Origin: an uncultured Reyranella sp.
GTDB lineage: Bacteria; Pseudomonadota; Alphaproteobacteria; Reyranellales; Reyranellaceae
Direction: 5' to 3'
Assembly (NCBI RefSeq): GCF_945957355.1
Contig: NZ_CAMFKM010000013.1
Span: forward strand, 62,001 to 126,000
DNA length: 64,000 nt
In this document: positions 16,980 through 24,786 of the stretch, piece after piece
Position numbering within the stretch: position 1 is the first letter of the stretch
Layout of the letters: each line of letters opens with the position of its first letter
The notes under the pieces: model-generated
The model's database searches: none
What the model saw: the letters and a program-made list of their open reading frames with translations, nothing else
Told to the model about the DNA's origin: nothing
Made by a program: the position numbers and the translations under genes

Positions 16980-17587
16980 GCGACGATCATCCGCACGATC
17001 TCGTCTTCGAAGGCGCGGCTGGCGAGAAAGGGTTGCTCCTCCAGCACCGCGGCACGGACGACACCCATGAGAGCCCGCGACACGACGAATGCCTGTTCGC
17101 GGGTAAGGGGACCGACCAGCGGGTTCGGGCCGCGCCCGACGGTCTCGCCCGCCCGGGCGACGAAGGCGGCGACGGGCGCCATCAGCTCGATTCCGCTTCC
17201 CTGCGCCAGCAGCGCCTGGACCACCGCCTTGCGCGCGCGCTGCCGGCCGCGGAAGGCATGGACGATCGCCCGCACCATCGCCCGCACGCGGCCCTCGAGC
17301 GAGGGATCGCCCTCGCCCTGCAACGCCCGTGCGACCTCGCGCAGTGCAGTCTCCATCTCGCCGCGGGCCAGTGCTACCAGCAGCGCGTTCTTGTCGGAAA
17401 AGTACTGATAGAGCGTGCCGATGCTGACGCCGGCCCGTTCCGCGACGGCGTTGGTGGTAAAGGCGGCCAGTCCGCCTTTTTCGAGAATCTGAGCCGCGGC
17501 TTCGACGATCGACGCGACGGTCTGTGCCGCGCGCGCCTGTCGCGGCGATCTCCGTTTCTTTTCAGCGACTTGGCGGCGTGCGGCCAT
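16937..17587 (-). CDS. TetR/AcrR family transcriptional regulator
   Basis: 216 residues. The N-terminal DNA-binding domain has TTNAVAERAGVSIGTLYQYFSDKNAL at about residues 45-70; the C-terminal domain resembles TetR_C_33-like helices. It faces a sterol desaturase-family gene across a 72-base gap containing a symmetric ATATGAG/CTCATAT site, so control of that gene is likely. The HTH is similar to that of the neighbouring TetR (both have GTLYQYF or GSLYQYF), which hints at related or duplicated regulators. Confidence 0.93.
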   Translation of the reverse strand: MAARRQVAEKKRRSPRQARAAQTVASIVEAAAQILEKGGLAAFTTNAVAERAGVSIGTLYQYFSDKNALLVALARGEMETALREVARALQGEGDPSLEGRVRAMVRAIVHAFRGRQRARKAVVQALLAQGSGIELMAPVAAFVARAGETVGRGPNPLVGPLTREQAFVVSRALMGVVRAAVLEEQPFLASRAFEDEIVRMIVAYLEAISATAGRQA

Positions 17588-17620
17588 GGCGGCACCGGAG
17601 GCGGGAAGGCGAGTAACGGA

Positions 17621-17639
17621 ATATGAGCATCACTCATAT
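17621..17639. promoter_or_regulatory. candidate TetR operator
   Basis: ATATGAG-CATCA-CTCATAT: perfect 7-bp arms with a 5-base spacer, midway between the divergent TetR (start 17587) and sterol desaturase-family (start 17660) genes. It is the strongest operator-like palindrome in the window. Confidence 0.6.
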
Positions 17640-17659
17640 ATTCAACGGCGGCAAGTCAC

Positions 17660-18574
17660 ATGGAGGCTTTCGTGCAGTCCCTCGCCATTCTCTATCTCGT
17701 CATCCTGCCTCTGGTGCTCCTGGCAGCCCTGGGCGAAGGCATCTGGCAGTCGCGCACGCGTGCCGAGGCCTACGACTGGAAGTCCTGGGCCTGTTCGCTG
17801 GCCGATCTCGCCGGCCGCCGTCTGTTGGCATTCATTCCCTACACGCTCGCCGCGCCGTGGCTGGTCTGGGTGTACGAGCATCGGCTCTTCACCCAGTCGC
17901 TCGACAACGTCTGGTCCGTGCTGCTGCTCTTCGTCGGTCTCGAGTTCTTCTACTACTGGTTCCATCGCGCCAGCCACACGGTGCGCTGGTTCTGGTCGTC
18001 GCATTCGGTCCATCACTCGCCGAACCAGTTCAACTTCGCGATGGCGTATCGGCTGGGATGGATCGGCCGCTTCACCGGCACTTCGCTCTTCTTCGCGCCG
18101 CTGGTGCTGCTGGGCTTCACGCCTGAGACTGTGCTGACGGCGCTGTTCCTGAACCTGCTCTACCAGTTCTGGATCCATGCCGACTGGATCCCGAAGCTCG
18201 GTTGGCTGGAACATGTTTTCAATACGCCGTCCGCGCATCGCGTTCACCACGCCCGCAATCCGGAGTATCTCGATGCCAATTTCGGCGGCGTCCTGATCGT
18301 CTTCGACAGGTTGTTCGGCACCTATGTTCCGGAGCGCGAGGACCTGCCGTGCGACTTCGGCCTGGTGTCGCCCAAGGTCTCGTCGCGCAATCCGATCGTG
18401 CTGAACTTCGGTCCGTGGGTGGGCCTCGCGAAGGACCTCGCCTCGGCGCGCTCGGCACGGGAGGTCTGGATGTACCTGTTCGGTCCTCCTGGCTGGCGCG
18501 CCACGGGAAAGGGCCTCACCTCGGCCGAGCTGCGCAAGGCCCATCTGCTGCAAACTCAGGAAGCCATGACTTAA
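17660..18574 (+). CDS. sterol desaturase/fatty acid hydroxylase family protein
   Basis: Membrane di-iron enzyme of 304 residues. Hydrophobic helices at about 8-28, 55-75 and 85-101 and a further pair around 125-170 carry histidine motifs HRASH (102-106), HSVHH (115-119) and HRVHH near residue 195. The FWSSHSVHHSP element is typical of the bacterial sterol-desaturase clade that hydroxylates lipids or ether lipids. It is probably repressed by the divergent TetR. It is only distantly like the family member at 10724, so a recent duplication is unlikely. Confidence 0.92.
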   Translation: MEAFVQSLAILYLVILPLVLLAALGEGIWQSRTRAEAYDWKSWACSLADLAGRRLLAFIPYTLAAPWLVWVYEHRLFTQSLDNVWSVLLLFVGLEFFYYWFHRASHTVRWFWSSHSVHHSPNQFNFAMAYRLGWIGRFTGTSLFFAPLVLLGFTPETVLTALFLNLLYQFWIHADWIPKLGWLEHVFNTPSAHRVHHARNPEYLDANFGGVLIVFDRLFGTYVPEREDLPCDFGLVSPKVSSRNPIVLNFGPWVGLAKDLASARSAREVWMYLFGPPGWRATGKGLTSAELRKAHLLQTQEAMT

Positions 18575-18630
18575 TCTCCCTTGAGCCGTCCAACCCCGGT
18601 CGACAGATTGGACGGCGAAGGAGAAACGCC

Positions 18631-19356
18631 ATGGCCAGGGACAAGGTTTGCGTCGTGATCGGTGCGGGCGATGCGACGGGCGGCGCGATCGCCCGCCGTT
18701 TCGCGCGCGAGGGCTACACCGCCGTCGTGACGCGCCGCAGCGCCGACAAGCTGCAGTCGCTGGTGGCGCGCATCGTCGAAGAGGGTGGCAGGGTCCACCC
18801 GTTCGGCTCCGATGCCCGCGACGAGATGCAGGTCGAGGCGCTGTTCCGCGAGATCGAGACCGAGATCGGTGAGATCGAGGTCTTCGTCTTCAACATCGGC
18901 GGCAACGTGCGCTTCGACATTCGCGACACCACCCCGAGGGTCTATCGCAAGGTCTGGGAGATGACGGCCTACGCCGGCTTCCTGACGGCGCGCGAAGCGG
19001 CCAAGGTCATGGTCCCGCGCGGCCGGGGCACCATGCTCTTCACCGGTGCCACCGCCTCGATCCGCGGCGGTCGCGGATTCTCGGCCTTCGCGGGCGGCAA
19101 GCATGCGGTGCGGGCACTGGCTCAATCGATGGCGCGTGAATTGGGCCCCCAGAACATCCATGTCGCGCATGTCATCGTCGACGGCGCCATCGACACAGAA
19201 TGGATCAAAGCCAACTTCCCGGATCGCTACAATGCCGGCCCCGACGCCATCCTCGATCCCGACGACATCGCCGAGACCTATTGGCAGCTCCACCGCCAGA
19301 AGCGCAGCGCCTGGACCTTCGAGATGGATCTGAGGCCGTGGAAGGAGACCTGGTGA
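18631..19356 (+). CDS. atypical SDR family protein (catalytic Tyr replaced by Phe)
   Basis: 241 residues with an SDR Rossmann fold: GAGDATGGAIARRFA at residues 11-25, an NIGG in place of NNAG, and the active-site helix reading SAFAGGK, where the expected Tyr of YxxxK is Phe153 while Lys157 remains. This belongs to a recognised clade of SDRs with ARELGPQNIHVAHV and an aromatic non-Tyr residue, so it may be a reductase using another proton donor or a non-classical enzyme. AAGGAG lies about nine bases before the ATG. The stop abuts the convergent ketopantoate reductase-like gene. Confidence 0.85.
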   Translation: MARDKVCVVIGAGDATGGAIARRFAREGYTAVVTRRSADKLQSLVARIVEEGGRVHPFGSDARDEMQVEALFREIETEIGEIEVFVFNIGGNVRFDIRDTTPRVYRKVWEMTAYAGFLTAREAAKVMVPRGRGTMLFTGATASIRGGRGFSAFAGGKHAVRALAQSMARELGPQNIHVAHVIVDGAIDTEWIKANFPDRYNAGPDAILDPDDIAETYWQLHRQKRSAWTFEMDLRPWKETW

Positions 19357-20328
19357 CTAGGCCGCCGCCGCCCGCAGCTTGAGCAGCGCGAGCATCATGT
19401 CGATGGTCGGTGTCTGGACCCCCGCCAGTTCGCTGAGGTCGGCGATCGAATCGGCGAGCGCATCGATTTCGAGGGGCTTGCCGGCCTGGAGGTCGGTCAG
19501 CATCGACATCTTGTGGTCGCCCAGCCCGATCGTGAACGCGATGCGCTTCTCCATCGGCGTCGCCATGGTCGCTCCGAATCTGGCCGCGACGGCCTCGGCC
19601 TCGGTCATCATGCGGCGCGCGATGGCGAGGGCCCCGGCGCTGCGGCCGATCCCGCCATTGTCGGCGAGCGTGAGCACCGCGATCGGGTTCCAGGTCAGGC
19701 TGTTGATCATCTTGCTCCAGATCTCGGCGCGGATGTCGGCCTTCACCGGCGCGTCGAGTCCGGCTTCAATCATGGCGGCGCTGAGCGCGGTGACGCGCGC
19801 CGAGCTCGAGCCGTCGGGCTCGCCCAGCGGCAGGTAGCAGACCTCGTTCTCGAGATGCGCCACGCCGGGCGCAGGGACGACGCCGCCGGCCCAATAGGCG
19901 CAACCCAGCGCCCGCTCCGGGCCGAACATCGACCATTGCCGGCCATCGGGATCCATGCGCTTCAGCCGGCTGCCCTCGAACGGGCCGGTCAGCTTATGGA
20001 AGAACCAGTAGGGCGCGCCGGTGGTCGGCGGAACCAGCGCCGTCTGCGGCCCGAGCAACGGCATCACCTTGTCGAGCACGGCGAGATACTGGTGCGTCTT
20101 CAGGGTGATGAAGACGACGTCCTGCGGGCCCAGTTCGGCGGCATCGTCCGTCGCATTCACCTTCACGGTGAAATCCCCGTGCGAGGAAATCAGCCGAAGG
20201 CCGTTCCGTCGGATGGCATCGAGATGGGCGCCGCGTGCGACCAGGCTCACTTCGACGCCTTTCACGCGCGCGAGATGGGCGCCGATGATCCCGCCGATTG
20301 AGCCGGCGCCGTAGAGGCAGATCTTCAT
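19357..20328 (-). CDS. ketopantoate reductase family protein (PanE/ApbA-like)
   Basis: 323 residues. The N-terminal NADP-binding domain has GAGSIGGIIGAHLA at residues 7-20; the C-terminal helical domain contains the family lysine and asparagine in WSKMINSLTWNPI. Family members reduce 2-dehydropantoate to pantoate in coenzyme A synthesis, but many genomes hold several paralogues with other 2-keto acid substrates. No other pantothenate gene is near, so this is best left at family level. Confidence 0.88.
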   Translation of the reverse strand: MKICLYGAGSIGGIIGAHLARVKGVEVSLVARGAHLDAIRRNGLRLISSHGDFTVKVNATDDAAELGPQDVVFITLKTHQYLAVLDKVMPLLGPQTALVPPTTGAPYWFFHKLTGPFEGSRLKRMDPDGRQWSMFGPERALGCAYWAGGVVPAPGVAHLENEVCYLPLGEPDGSSSARVTALSAAMIEAGLDAPVKADIRAEIWSKMINSLTWNPIAVLTLADNGGIGRSAGALAIARRMMTEAEAVAARFGATMATPMEKRIAFTIGLGDHKMSMLTDLQAGKPLEIDALADSIADLSELAGVQTPTIDMMLALLKLRAAAA

Positions 20329-20420
20329 GGCTGCCAGCCTAGATGCTTCACGGTCGATGCGGAACCGGCGTTCCGCGCGGTCGTTGTGTCGCGAATCCCA
20401 AGGACGAGGAGGGGCATGCG

Positions 20421-20924
20421 ATGACCGCGCAGACCGTCGATACCAGCAAGCTCTGGGACATGATCAAGAATATCCGGTTCGGCATGCTGACCATCCAGGG
20501 CACCGAGGGCCAGCTCTATTCGCGGCCAATGACGACCCAGAACGGCGAGGCTGATCGCGGCGGAGTTATCTGGTTCTTCATGTCGCGATCTGGTCAGCCG
20601 TTGGCCGATCTCAGCGCGTCACCGGACGTAAATGTGGTCTACGCCGATCCGGGCGCCGATATGTATGTCTCGGTGACTGGCACCGCCCGCCTCGTCGAGG
20701 ACCCGGTCAAGAAGCAGGAACTGTGGAGCACGGTGGCCAAGACCTGGTTCCCGGGCGGTGTCGACGATCCGGACCTTGCCCTGGTCGCAGTCCTGGTCGC
20801 CGAGGCGGAATACTGGGATGTGAAGGCCAACAGAGGCGTTCAGATACTGAAGCTCGCCAAGGCTGCGTTGATCGGCGATCAGCCGACCAACCTGGCCGAG
20901 CGCCGCCGCGTCCGCGTGCGCTGA
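20421..20924 (+). CDS. pyridoxamine 5'-phosphate oxidase-fold general stress protein
   Basis: 167 residues with the split-barrel flavin-binding fold of the general stress protein 26 family: the early segment IKNIRFGMLTI, then SRPMT, and IWFFMSRSGQPLADL. Such proteins bind FMN or FAD; their enzymatic role is mostly unknown. The ATG at 20421 has GAGGAGGGG upstream. Convergent with a small glycine-zipper lipoprotein gene. Confidence 0.88.
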   Translation: MTAQTVDTSKLWDMIKNIRFGMLTIQGTEGQLYSRPMTTQNGEADRGGVIWFFMSRSGQPLADLSASPDVNVVYADPGADMYVSVTGTARLVEDPVKKQELWSTVAKTWFPGGVDDPDLALVAVLVAEAEYWDVKANRGVQILKLAKAALIGDQPTNLAERRRVRVR

Positions 20925-20942
20925 CGCGGCGGTGCGGTTGCC

Positions 20943-21152
20943 TCAGCGGCGCGGCGTCGTCGCTGCACCCACGCCGGCACCCACGGCTCCGCCCACCAGC
21001 GCGCCGGGCAGCAGGCCGATCGGGGTGAGAGCGCCGATCAGGGCACCGGTGCCCGCACCGATGCCGCCGCCCGTCACAGCCCGTTGGCCCCACGTGTCGC
21101 CACAGGCGGCGAGGGTGAGAGCCAGAAGGGAAATGCCGACGACCTTCATCAT
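20943..21152 (-). CDS. small glycine-zipper lipoprotein
   Basis: 69 residues. The signal peptide ends in a lipobox, LTLAAC, giving a lipid-anchored Cys17. The rest is glycine- and alanine-rich with GxxxG spacing (GGGIGAGTGALIGAL, then GALVGGAVGAGVGA), as in YMGG/17-kDa surface antigen-like glycine zippers that pack in or along membranes. GGAG lies eight bases before the ATG. Probably outer-membrane or periplasm-facing; such proteins are often stress-related, but nothing here shows it. Confidence 0.8.
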   Translation of the reverse strand: MMKVVGISLLALTLAACGDTWGQRAVTGGGIGAGTGALIGALTPIGLLPGALVGGAVGAGVGAATTPRR

Positions 21153-21211
21153 GTGCTCAACTCCGTTGCGTACCCGAAAAAACGCCTTTCAGCCTGGCAA
21201 GGTTTCCACAA

Positions 21212-21778
21212 ATGGCCCGTCTGCGGTGTGTCCTCCTGGTGACCTTGGGCTGCCTCACCCTCGCGGCGCCGCTCCGAGCGCAGACGGTCGGAGGTTTCGA
21301 CTACGCCCCCGAATACGACTTCTCCGAGTTCTGGGCCGCGACCGACGGCCGCCTGTTCCAGGTGATCGTCGCGGGCAATCCCTTTCCCCAATGGCCGCTG
21401 GAACAGGTCAAGGAACGGCTGCTGCCGGTGATGCAAGCGAACAAGCCTAGGCCGGCTCTCACCTTCACCTACCAGTTGCCACCCGAGGAACTGCGGCCCA
21501 GCTACCGCCTGGTGCTCGTCTTTTCGCCGGCAAACGACCTCACTGCGGCGCGAGTCTGTGCGGGGCTGTACTTCCTGAAGCCGCCCACACCCGGCCGCGT
21601 CTACGTGTTCGGCGTCTATTGCCGCAACGACCTCGCGCTTTCGCAGACCACGGCGTGGACGCAAGCGAACGGACCCGACGACCCGCGGCTCGGCCAGATG
21701 TTTGCCCAACTGTTCATGGTCCTGTTCGACGACCGGCGGTGGCAGCGTTTCCCCTTCAATCCGTGGTTTGCCCGCTAG
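21212..21778 (+). CDS. hypothetical exported protein
   Basis: 188 residues with a clear signal peptide (about residues 4-23, ending LRAQ). The mature domain is mixed alpha/beta with no motif I recognise: FDYAPEYDFSEFW near its start, and a middle strand-rich part RLVLVFSPANDL. Two cysteines (in RVCAGL and VYCRND) could form a disulfide. It may share a transcript with the membrane protein 40 bases downstream. Confidence 0.7.
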   Translation: MARLRCVLLVTLGCLTLAAPLRAQTVGGFDYAPEYDFSEFWAATDGRLFQVIVAGNPFPQWPLEQVKERLLPVMQANKPRPALTFTYQLPPEELRPSYRLVLVFSPANDLTAARVCAGLYFLKPPTPGRVYVFGVYCRNDLALSQTTAWTQANGPDDPRLGQMFAQLFMVLFDDRRWQRFPFNPWFAR

Positions 21779-21818
21779 CGGATCCGGCCTAAGAGAGAAC
21801 CCATATCAGGGGGATCTC

Positions 21819-22112
21819 TTGGGTACTGACGTAGAAATCTGGATGCTCTTCGCGCCGTTCTGGCTGCTGGGCATGTTCGCGGCGCTGGGCGCGCTCTGGC
21901 ACTTCGTGCAATTCCTGAGCGTGCACGGCAAGGCCCATGCGGCCGGGCAGGTCTCGAAGAAATACGAATTCGGCACGCGCCTACAGCCGCATGAAACCAC
22001 TACACAGGGGCACCATCATCTGACACGGGCGCGAACCGCCGTGCTGCTGTTCGTCGGATTCATCGCACTGGGACTGGTGGCCGGCGTCCTGTGGACGTTG
22101 TGGCGGGGCTAG
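21819..22112 (+). CDS. hypothetical small membrane protein
   Basis: About 97 residues if started at TTG 21819, which has AGGGGGA just upstream; ATG 21843 is the alternative. Two transmembrane helices are clear (about residues 9-30 and 70-92), joined by a polar loop with FGTRLQPHETT. No known domain. Placed between an exported protein and, on the other strand, a tiny lipoprotein. Confidence 0.6.
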   Translation: MGTDVEIWMLFAPFWLLGMFAALGALWHFVQFLSVHGKAHAAGQVSKKYEFGTRLQPHETTTQGHHHLTRARTAVLLFVGFIALGLVAGVLWTLWRG

Positions 22113-22122
22113 CTCCCCACCG

Positions 22123-22254
22123 TCATTCGGCCACCAGCCCCACGATCTCGTAGCGGCCCGGATCCGGCGACGGTCCAGCAATCAAGACCTGCTGATCGCA
22201 GGCGGTCAGGACTAGGACGAGCAAACCGAGGGAAGCAAAGATCCTGCGGAACAT
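22123..22254 (-). CDS. 43-residue putative lipoprotein
   Basis: Short minus-strand gene. The product starts MFRRIFASLGLLVLV and has a lipobox LVLTAC with Cys19, followed by a mature part of about 25 residues (DQQVLIAG, then PDPGRYEIVGLVAE). GGAG sits nine bases before the ATG. A Shine-Dalgarno, positive N-terminus, hydrophobic core and lipobox in one short frame make chance unlikely. Function unknown; small lipoproteins of this kind are often anchored in the inner leaflet of the outer membrane. Confidence 0.6.
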   Translation of the reverse strand: MFRRIFASLGLLVLVLTACDQQVLIAGPSPDPGRYEIVGLVAE

Positions 22255-22367
22255 GACGAAATTCTCCATCTGCCCGAGGAACGCCGGCCGTTTGCCTTTG
22301 GTTGCCAGGTTTCGCAGTCTGCGTGCCCGAGACTGATGATAACGGGGCGGGGGCCCGAGCCTGAATC

Positions 22368-23051
22368 ATGACCCGACATCGAATGCTGCGCCGCATCGCG
22401 TACGTGCGGCGCAACCGCTGCAGCGCCCTCGTGGTTGCGCTCACCTTGTTCATCCTCCTCAACCCCTTGCTGGCCGTCTCGGCGATCGGCGGCTCGATGC
22501 TGGGCGTGGCGTTGTTCGTCGTGCTCGTGCTGGCGGTGTGGGCGCTGCGACTCGAGCGGCCTGTACTCTGGGGGCTGGGCCTGTTTGGGTTCATCACCAT
22601 TGACGCGCTGATCGCCGATCGCATGGGCTACAGCGGGCTGCGACCCATCGCACTCGGCGCCACGGCGCTGTTCGTGGGGGCAATCACCATCGCGCTCCTG
22701 CACTACGTGCTTGATCGCCGGCCGATCACGACGGACAAGGTGTTCGGTGCGGTGGCCGCCTACATCCTGATCGCCATGTCCTTCGCCAGCCTGTTCGGCT
22801 TCCTCCAGGTCTTCCAGGCCAACGCCTTCACGGCCGCCATAGCCCACGGTCCGGACGGCAAGCTCAACTGGCCGGACCTGATGTACTTCTCCTTTACGGT
22901 GCTGACCTCCACAGGATTCGGCGAGATCACGCCCGCGACGCCGATGGCACGGTCCCTGATCGTGATCGAGCAGGTGCTGGGCGTCATGTACGTCGCCTTC
23001 CTGATCGCGCGTCTGGCCAACCTGTACGGGTCGCCGAAGCCCCTGAACTAG
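22368..23051 (+). CDS. two-pore-helix potassium channel family protein
   Basis: 227 residues. Hydrophobic helices at about 21-61 and 93-114, then a C-terminal ion-channel module: helix at about 128-148, pore loop, selectivity filter TSTGFGE (180-186) and a final helix at about 193-218. The filter is GFG rather than the commoner GYG, which is still seen in potassium channels. No cytoplasmic RCK/TrkA domain is attached, so gating would rely on the membrane part. Confidence 0.85.
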   Translation: MTRHRMLRRIAYVRRNRCSALVVALTLFILLNPLLAVSAIGGSMLGVALFVVLVLAVWALRLERPVLWGLGLFGFITIDALIADRMGYSGLRPIALGATALFVGAITIALLHYVLDRRPITTDKVFGAVAAYILIAMSFASLFGFLQVFQANAFTAAIAHGPDGKLNWPDLMYFSFTVLTSTGFGEITPATPMARSLIVIEQVLGVMYVAFLIARLANLYGSPKPLN

Positions 23052-23099
23052 CGGCAGACAATCTCGCTCTGCGCATCGTCCAAAATCTGCTGGCCACGC

Positions 23100-23105
23100 T
23101 ATACT
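23100..23105 (+). promoter_or_regulatory. candidate -10 element for the monooxygenase gene
   Basis: TATACT, five of six matching the sigma-70 -10 consensus, 28 bases before the chosen ATG. The -35 region at 17-bp spacing (CGTCCA) is poor. Confidence 0.3.
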
Positions 23106-23132
23106 CTTCGGCAAAACCAGATGAGGAACGCC

Positions 23133-24782
23133 ATGGTTATCGCGGCTGGAGCAACACGGGCGAGCGAGACGGCCGACACCGTCGAACACTGGGACGTCAT
23201 CGTCATAGGCGCCGGTCTCTCGGGCATGTACCAGCTCCTGAAGCTGCGCCAGATGGGTTTCAAGGCCCGCGTCTACGAGGCAGGCGGCGGCGTCGGCGGC
23301 ACCTGGTACTGGAACCGCTACCCCGGCGCGCGCTTCGATTCCGAGAGCTGGACCTACGGCTTCTCCTTCTCTCCCGAGGTGCTCGCGGAATGGGACTGGA
23401 AGGAGCACTTCTCCGGCCAGCCCGAAAACCTGCGCTACTGCGAGTTCATCGCCGACAAGTTCGACCTGCGCCGCGACATCACTTTCAACGCCCGCGTTAA
23501 GGCCGCGCACTGGGACGAGGCGGCCAATGAGTGGGAGGTGACCTTCGAAACGGGCGGCCGCGCCCGCGCCCGCTTCCTTGTCACGGCCATCGGGCCGCTG
23601 TCGTCGCCCACCATGCCGACCATTCCCGGCATCGAGGATTTCAAGGGCGAGTCCTGGCACACCGGCCTGTGGCCGCATCATCCCGTCAGCTTCACGGGCA
23701 AGAAGGTCGCCGTGATCGGCACCGGCGCGTCGGGCGTGCAGGCGATCACCGAGATCGCCAAGACCGTGGGCGAGCTCACCGTGTTCCAGCGCACCCCCAA
23801 CTGGTGCACGCCGCTGCGCAACAGCCGGATCGAGCCGGAGACAATGGCCGACATTCGCTCGCGCTACGACCAGATCTTCGCCCAGTGCCGCGAGAACTGG
23901 GGCTGCTTCGTCCACACCGCCGATCCGCGCCATTCGACCGACGTGACCCCGGAGGAGCGCGAGGCCTTCTTCGAGAAGCTCTACAACACGCCGGGCTTCG
24001 CCTTCTGGCAGGGCAATTTCCGCGACGTGCTCATGGACCAGGCGGCCAACGACGCTCTGACGGAATTCGTGGTCAAGAAGATCCGCGCCCGCGTGAAGGA
24101 CCCGAAGATCGCCGACAAGCTGATCCCGACCAACCACGGCTACGGCACGCGGCGGGTTCCGCTCGAGAGCGGCTACTTCGAGGTCTACAACCAGCCCAAT
24201 GTGAAGCTGGTCGACATCCGCGAGACGCCGATCGAGCGCATCACCGAGACCGGTCTGAGGGTCGGTGGCGTCGACTACGTCTTCGATATGATCATCTACG
24301 CGACCGGGTTCGACGCCATCACCGGCGCCTTCGATCGCATCGACTTCCAGGGGCGCAATGGCGAGAAGCTGCGCGACAAATGGGCCGACGGGCCGCACAC
24401 CTATCTCGGCCTGAACATCGCGGGTTTCCCCAACATGCTGACGCTGGTCGGCCCCCACAATGCGGCCACCTTCTGCAACCTGCCGCGCTGTATCGAGCAG
24501 AATGTCGAGTTCGTATCCGACCTTCTGGGATACATGCGCGAGAAGGGCTTCACGCGTATCGAGGCGACCCCGGAGGCCGAGGCGACGTGGACGGCACACG
24601 TCTATGAGACGGGCTCCCGTCTGCTGCTCACCAAGGTCGATTCCTGGATGACGGGCGTGAACAAGAACGTACCCGGCCGCCTCAAGCGCACCTTCATGGC
24701 CTATGCCGGTGGTGCCCCCAAGTATCGCCAGAAGTGCGAGGAGATCGCTGCCAACGGCTATGAGGGGTTCGCGCTGCGCTGA
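23133..24782 (+). CDS. flavin-containing monooxygenase, Baeyer-Villiger type
   Basis: FAD- and NADPH-dependent monooxygenase of about 549 residues that inserts oxygen next to a ketone or oxidises heteroatoms. FAD-binding GAGLSG is at residues 26-31, NADPH-binding GTGASG at 196-201, and the BVMO fingerprint FKGESWHTGLWPH at 170-182. GTWYWNRYPGARFD near residue 60 is typical of cyclohexanone/phenylacetone monooxygenase-like enzymes. ATG 23133 is preferred over 23121 because GAGGAA lies seven bases before it. Substrate unknown. Confidence 0.93.
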   Translation: MVIAAGATRASETADTVEHWDVIVIGAGLSGMYQLLKLRQMGFKARVYEAGGGVGGTWYWNRYPGARFDSESWTYGFSFSPEVLAEWDWKEHFSGQPENLRYCEFIADKFDLRRDITFNARVKAAHWDEAANEWEVTFETGGRARARFLVTAIGPLSSPTMPTIPGIEDFKGESWHTGLWPHHPVSFTGKKVAVIGTGASGVQAITEIAKTVGELTVFQRTPNWCTPLRNSRIEPETMADIRSRYDQIFAQCRENWGCFVHTADPRHSTDVTPEEREAFFEKLYNTPGFAFWQGNFRDVLMDQAANDALTEFVVKKIRARVKDPKIADKLIPTNHGYGTRRVPLESGYFEVYNQPNVKLVDIRETPIERITETGLRVGGVDYVFDMIIYATGFDAITGAFDRIDFQGRNGEKLRDKWADGPHTYLGLNIAGFPNMLTLVGPHNAATFCNLPRCIEQNVEFVSDLLGYMREKGFTRIEATPEAEATWTAHVYETGSRLLLTKVDSWMTGVNKNVPGRLKRTFMAYAGGAPKYRQKCEEIAANGYEGFALR

Positions 24783-24786
24783 CGCC

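Noticed and set aside
22212..24599. 795-codon open frame on the minus strand
   Set aside because: Antisense to the potassium channel and monooxygenase genes; no domain pattern, and it conflicts with two well-supported genes.
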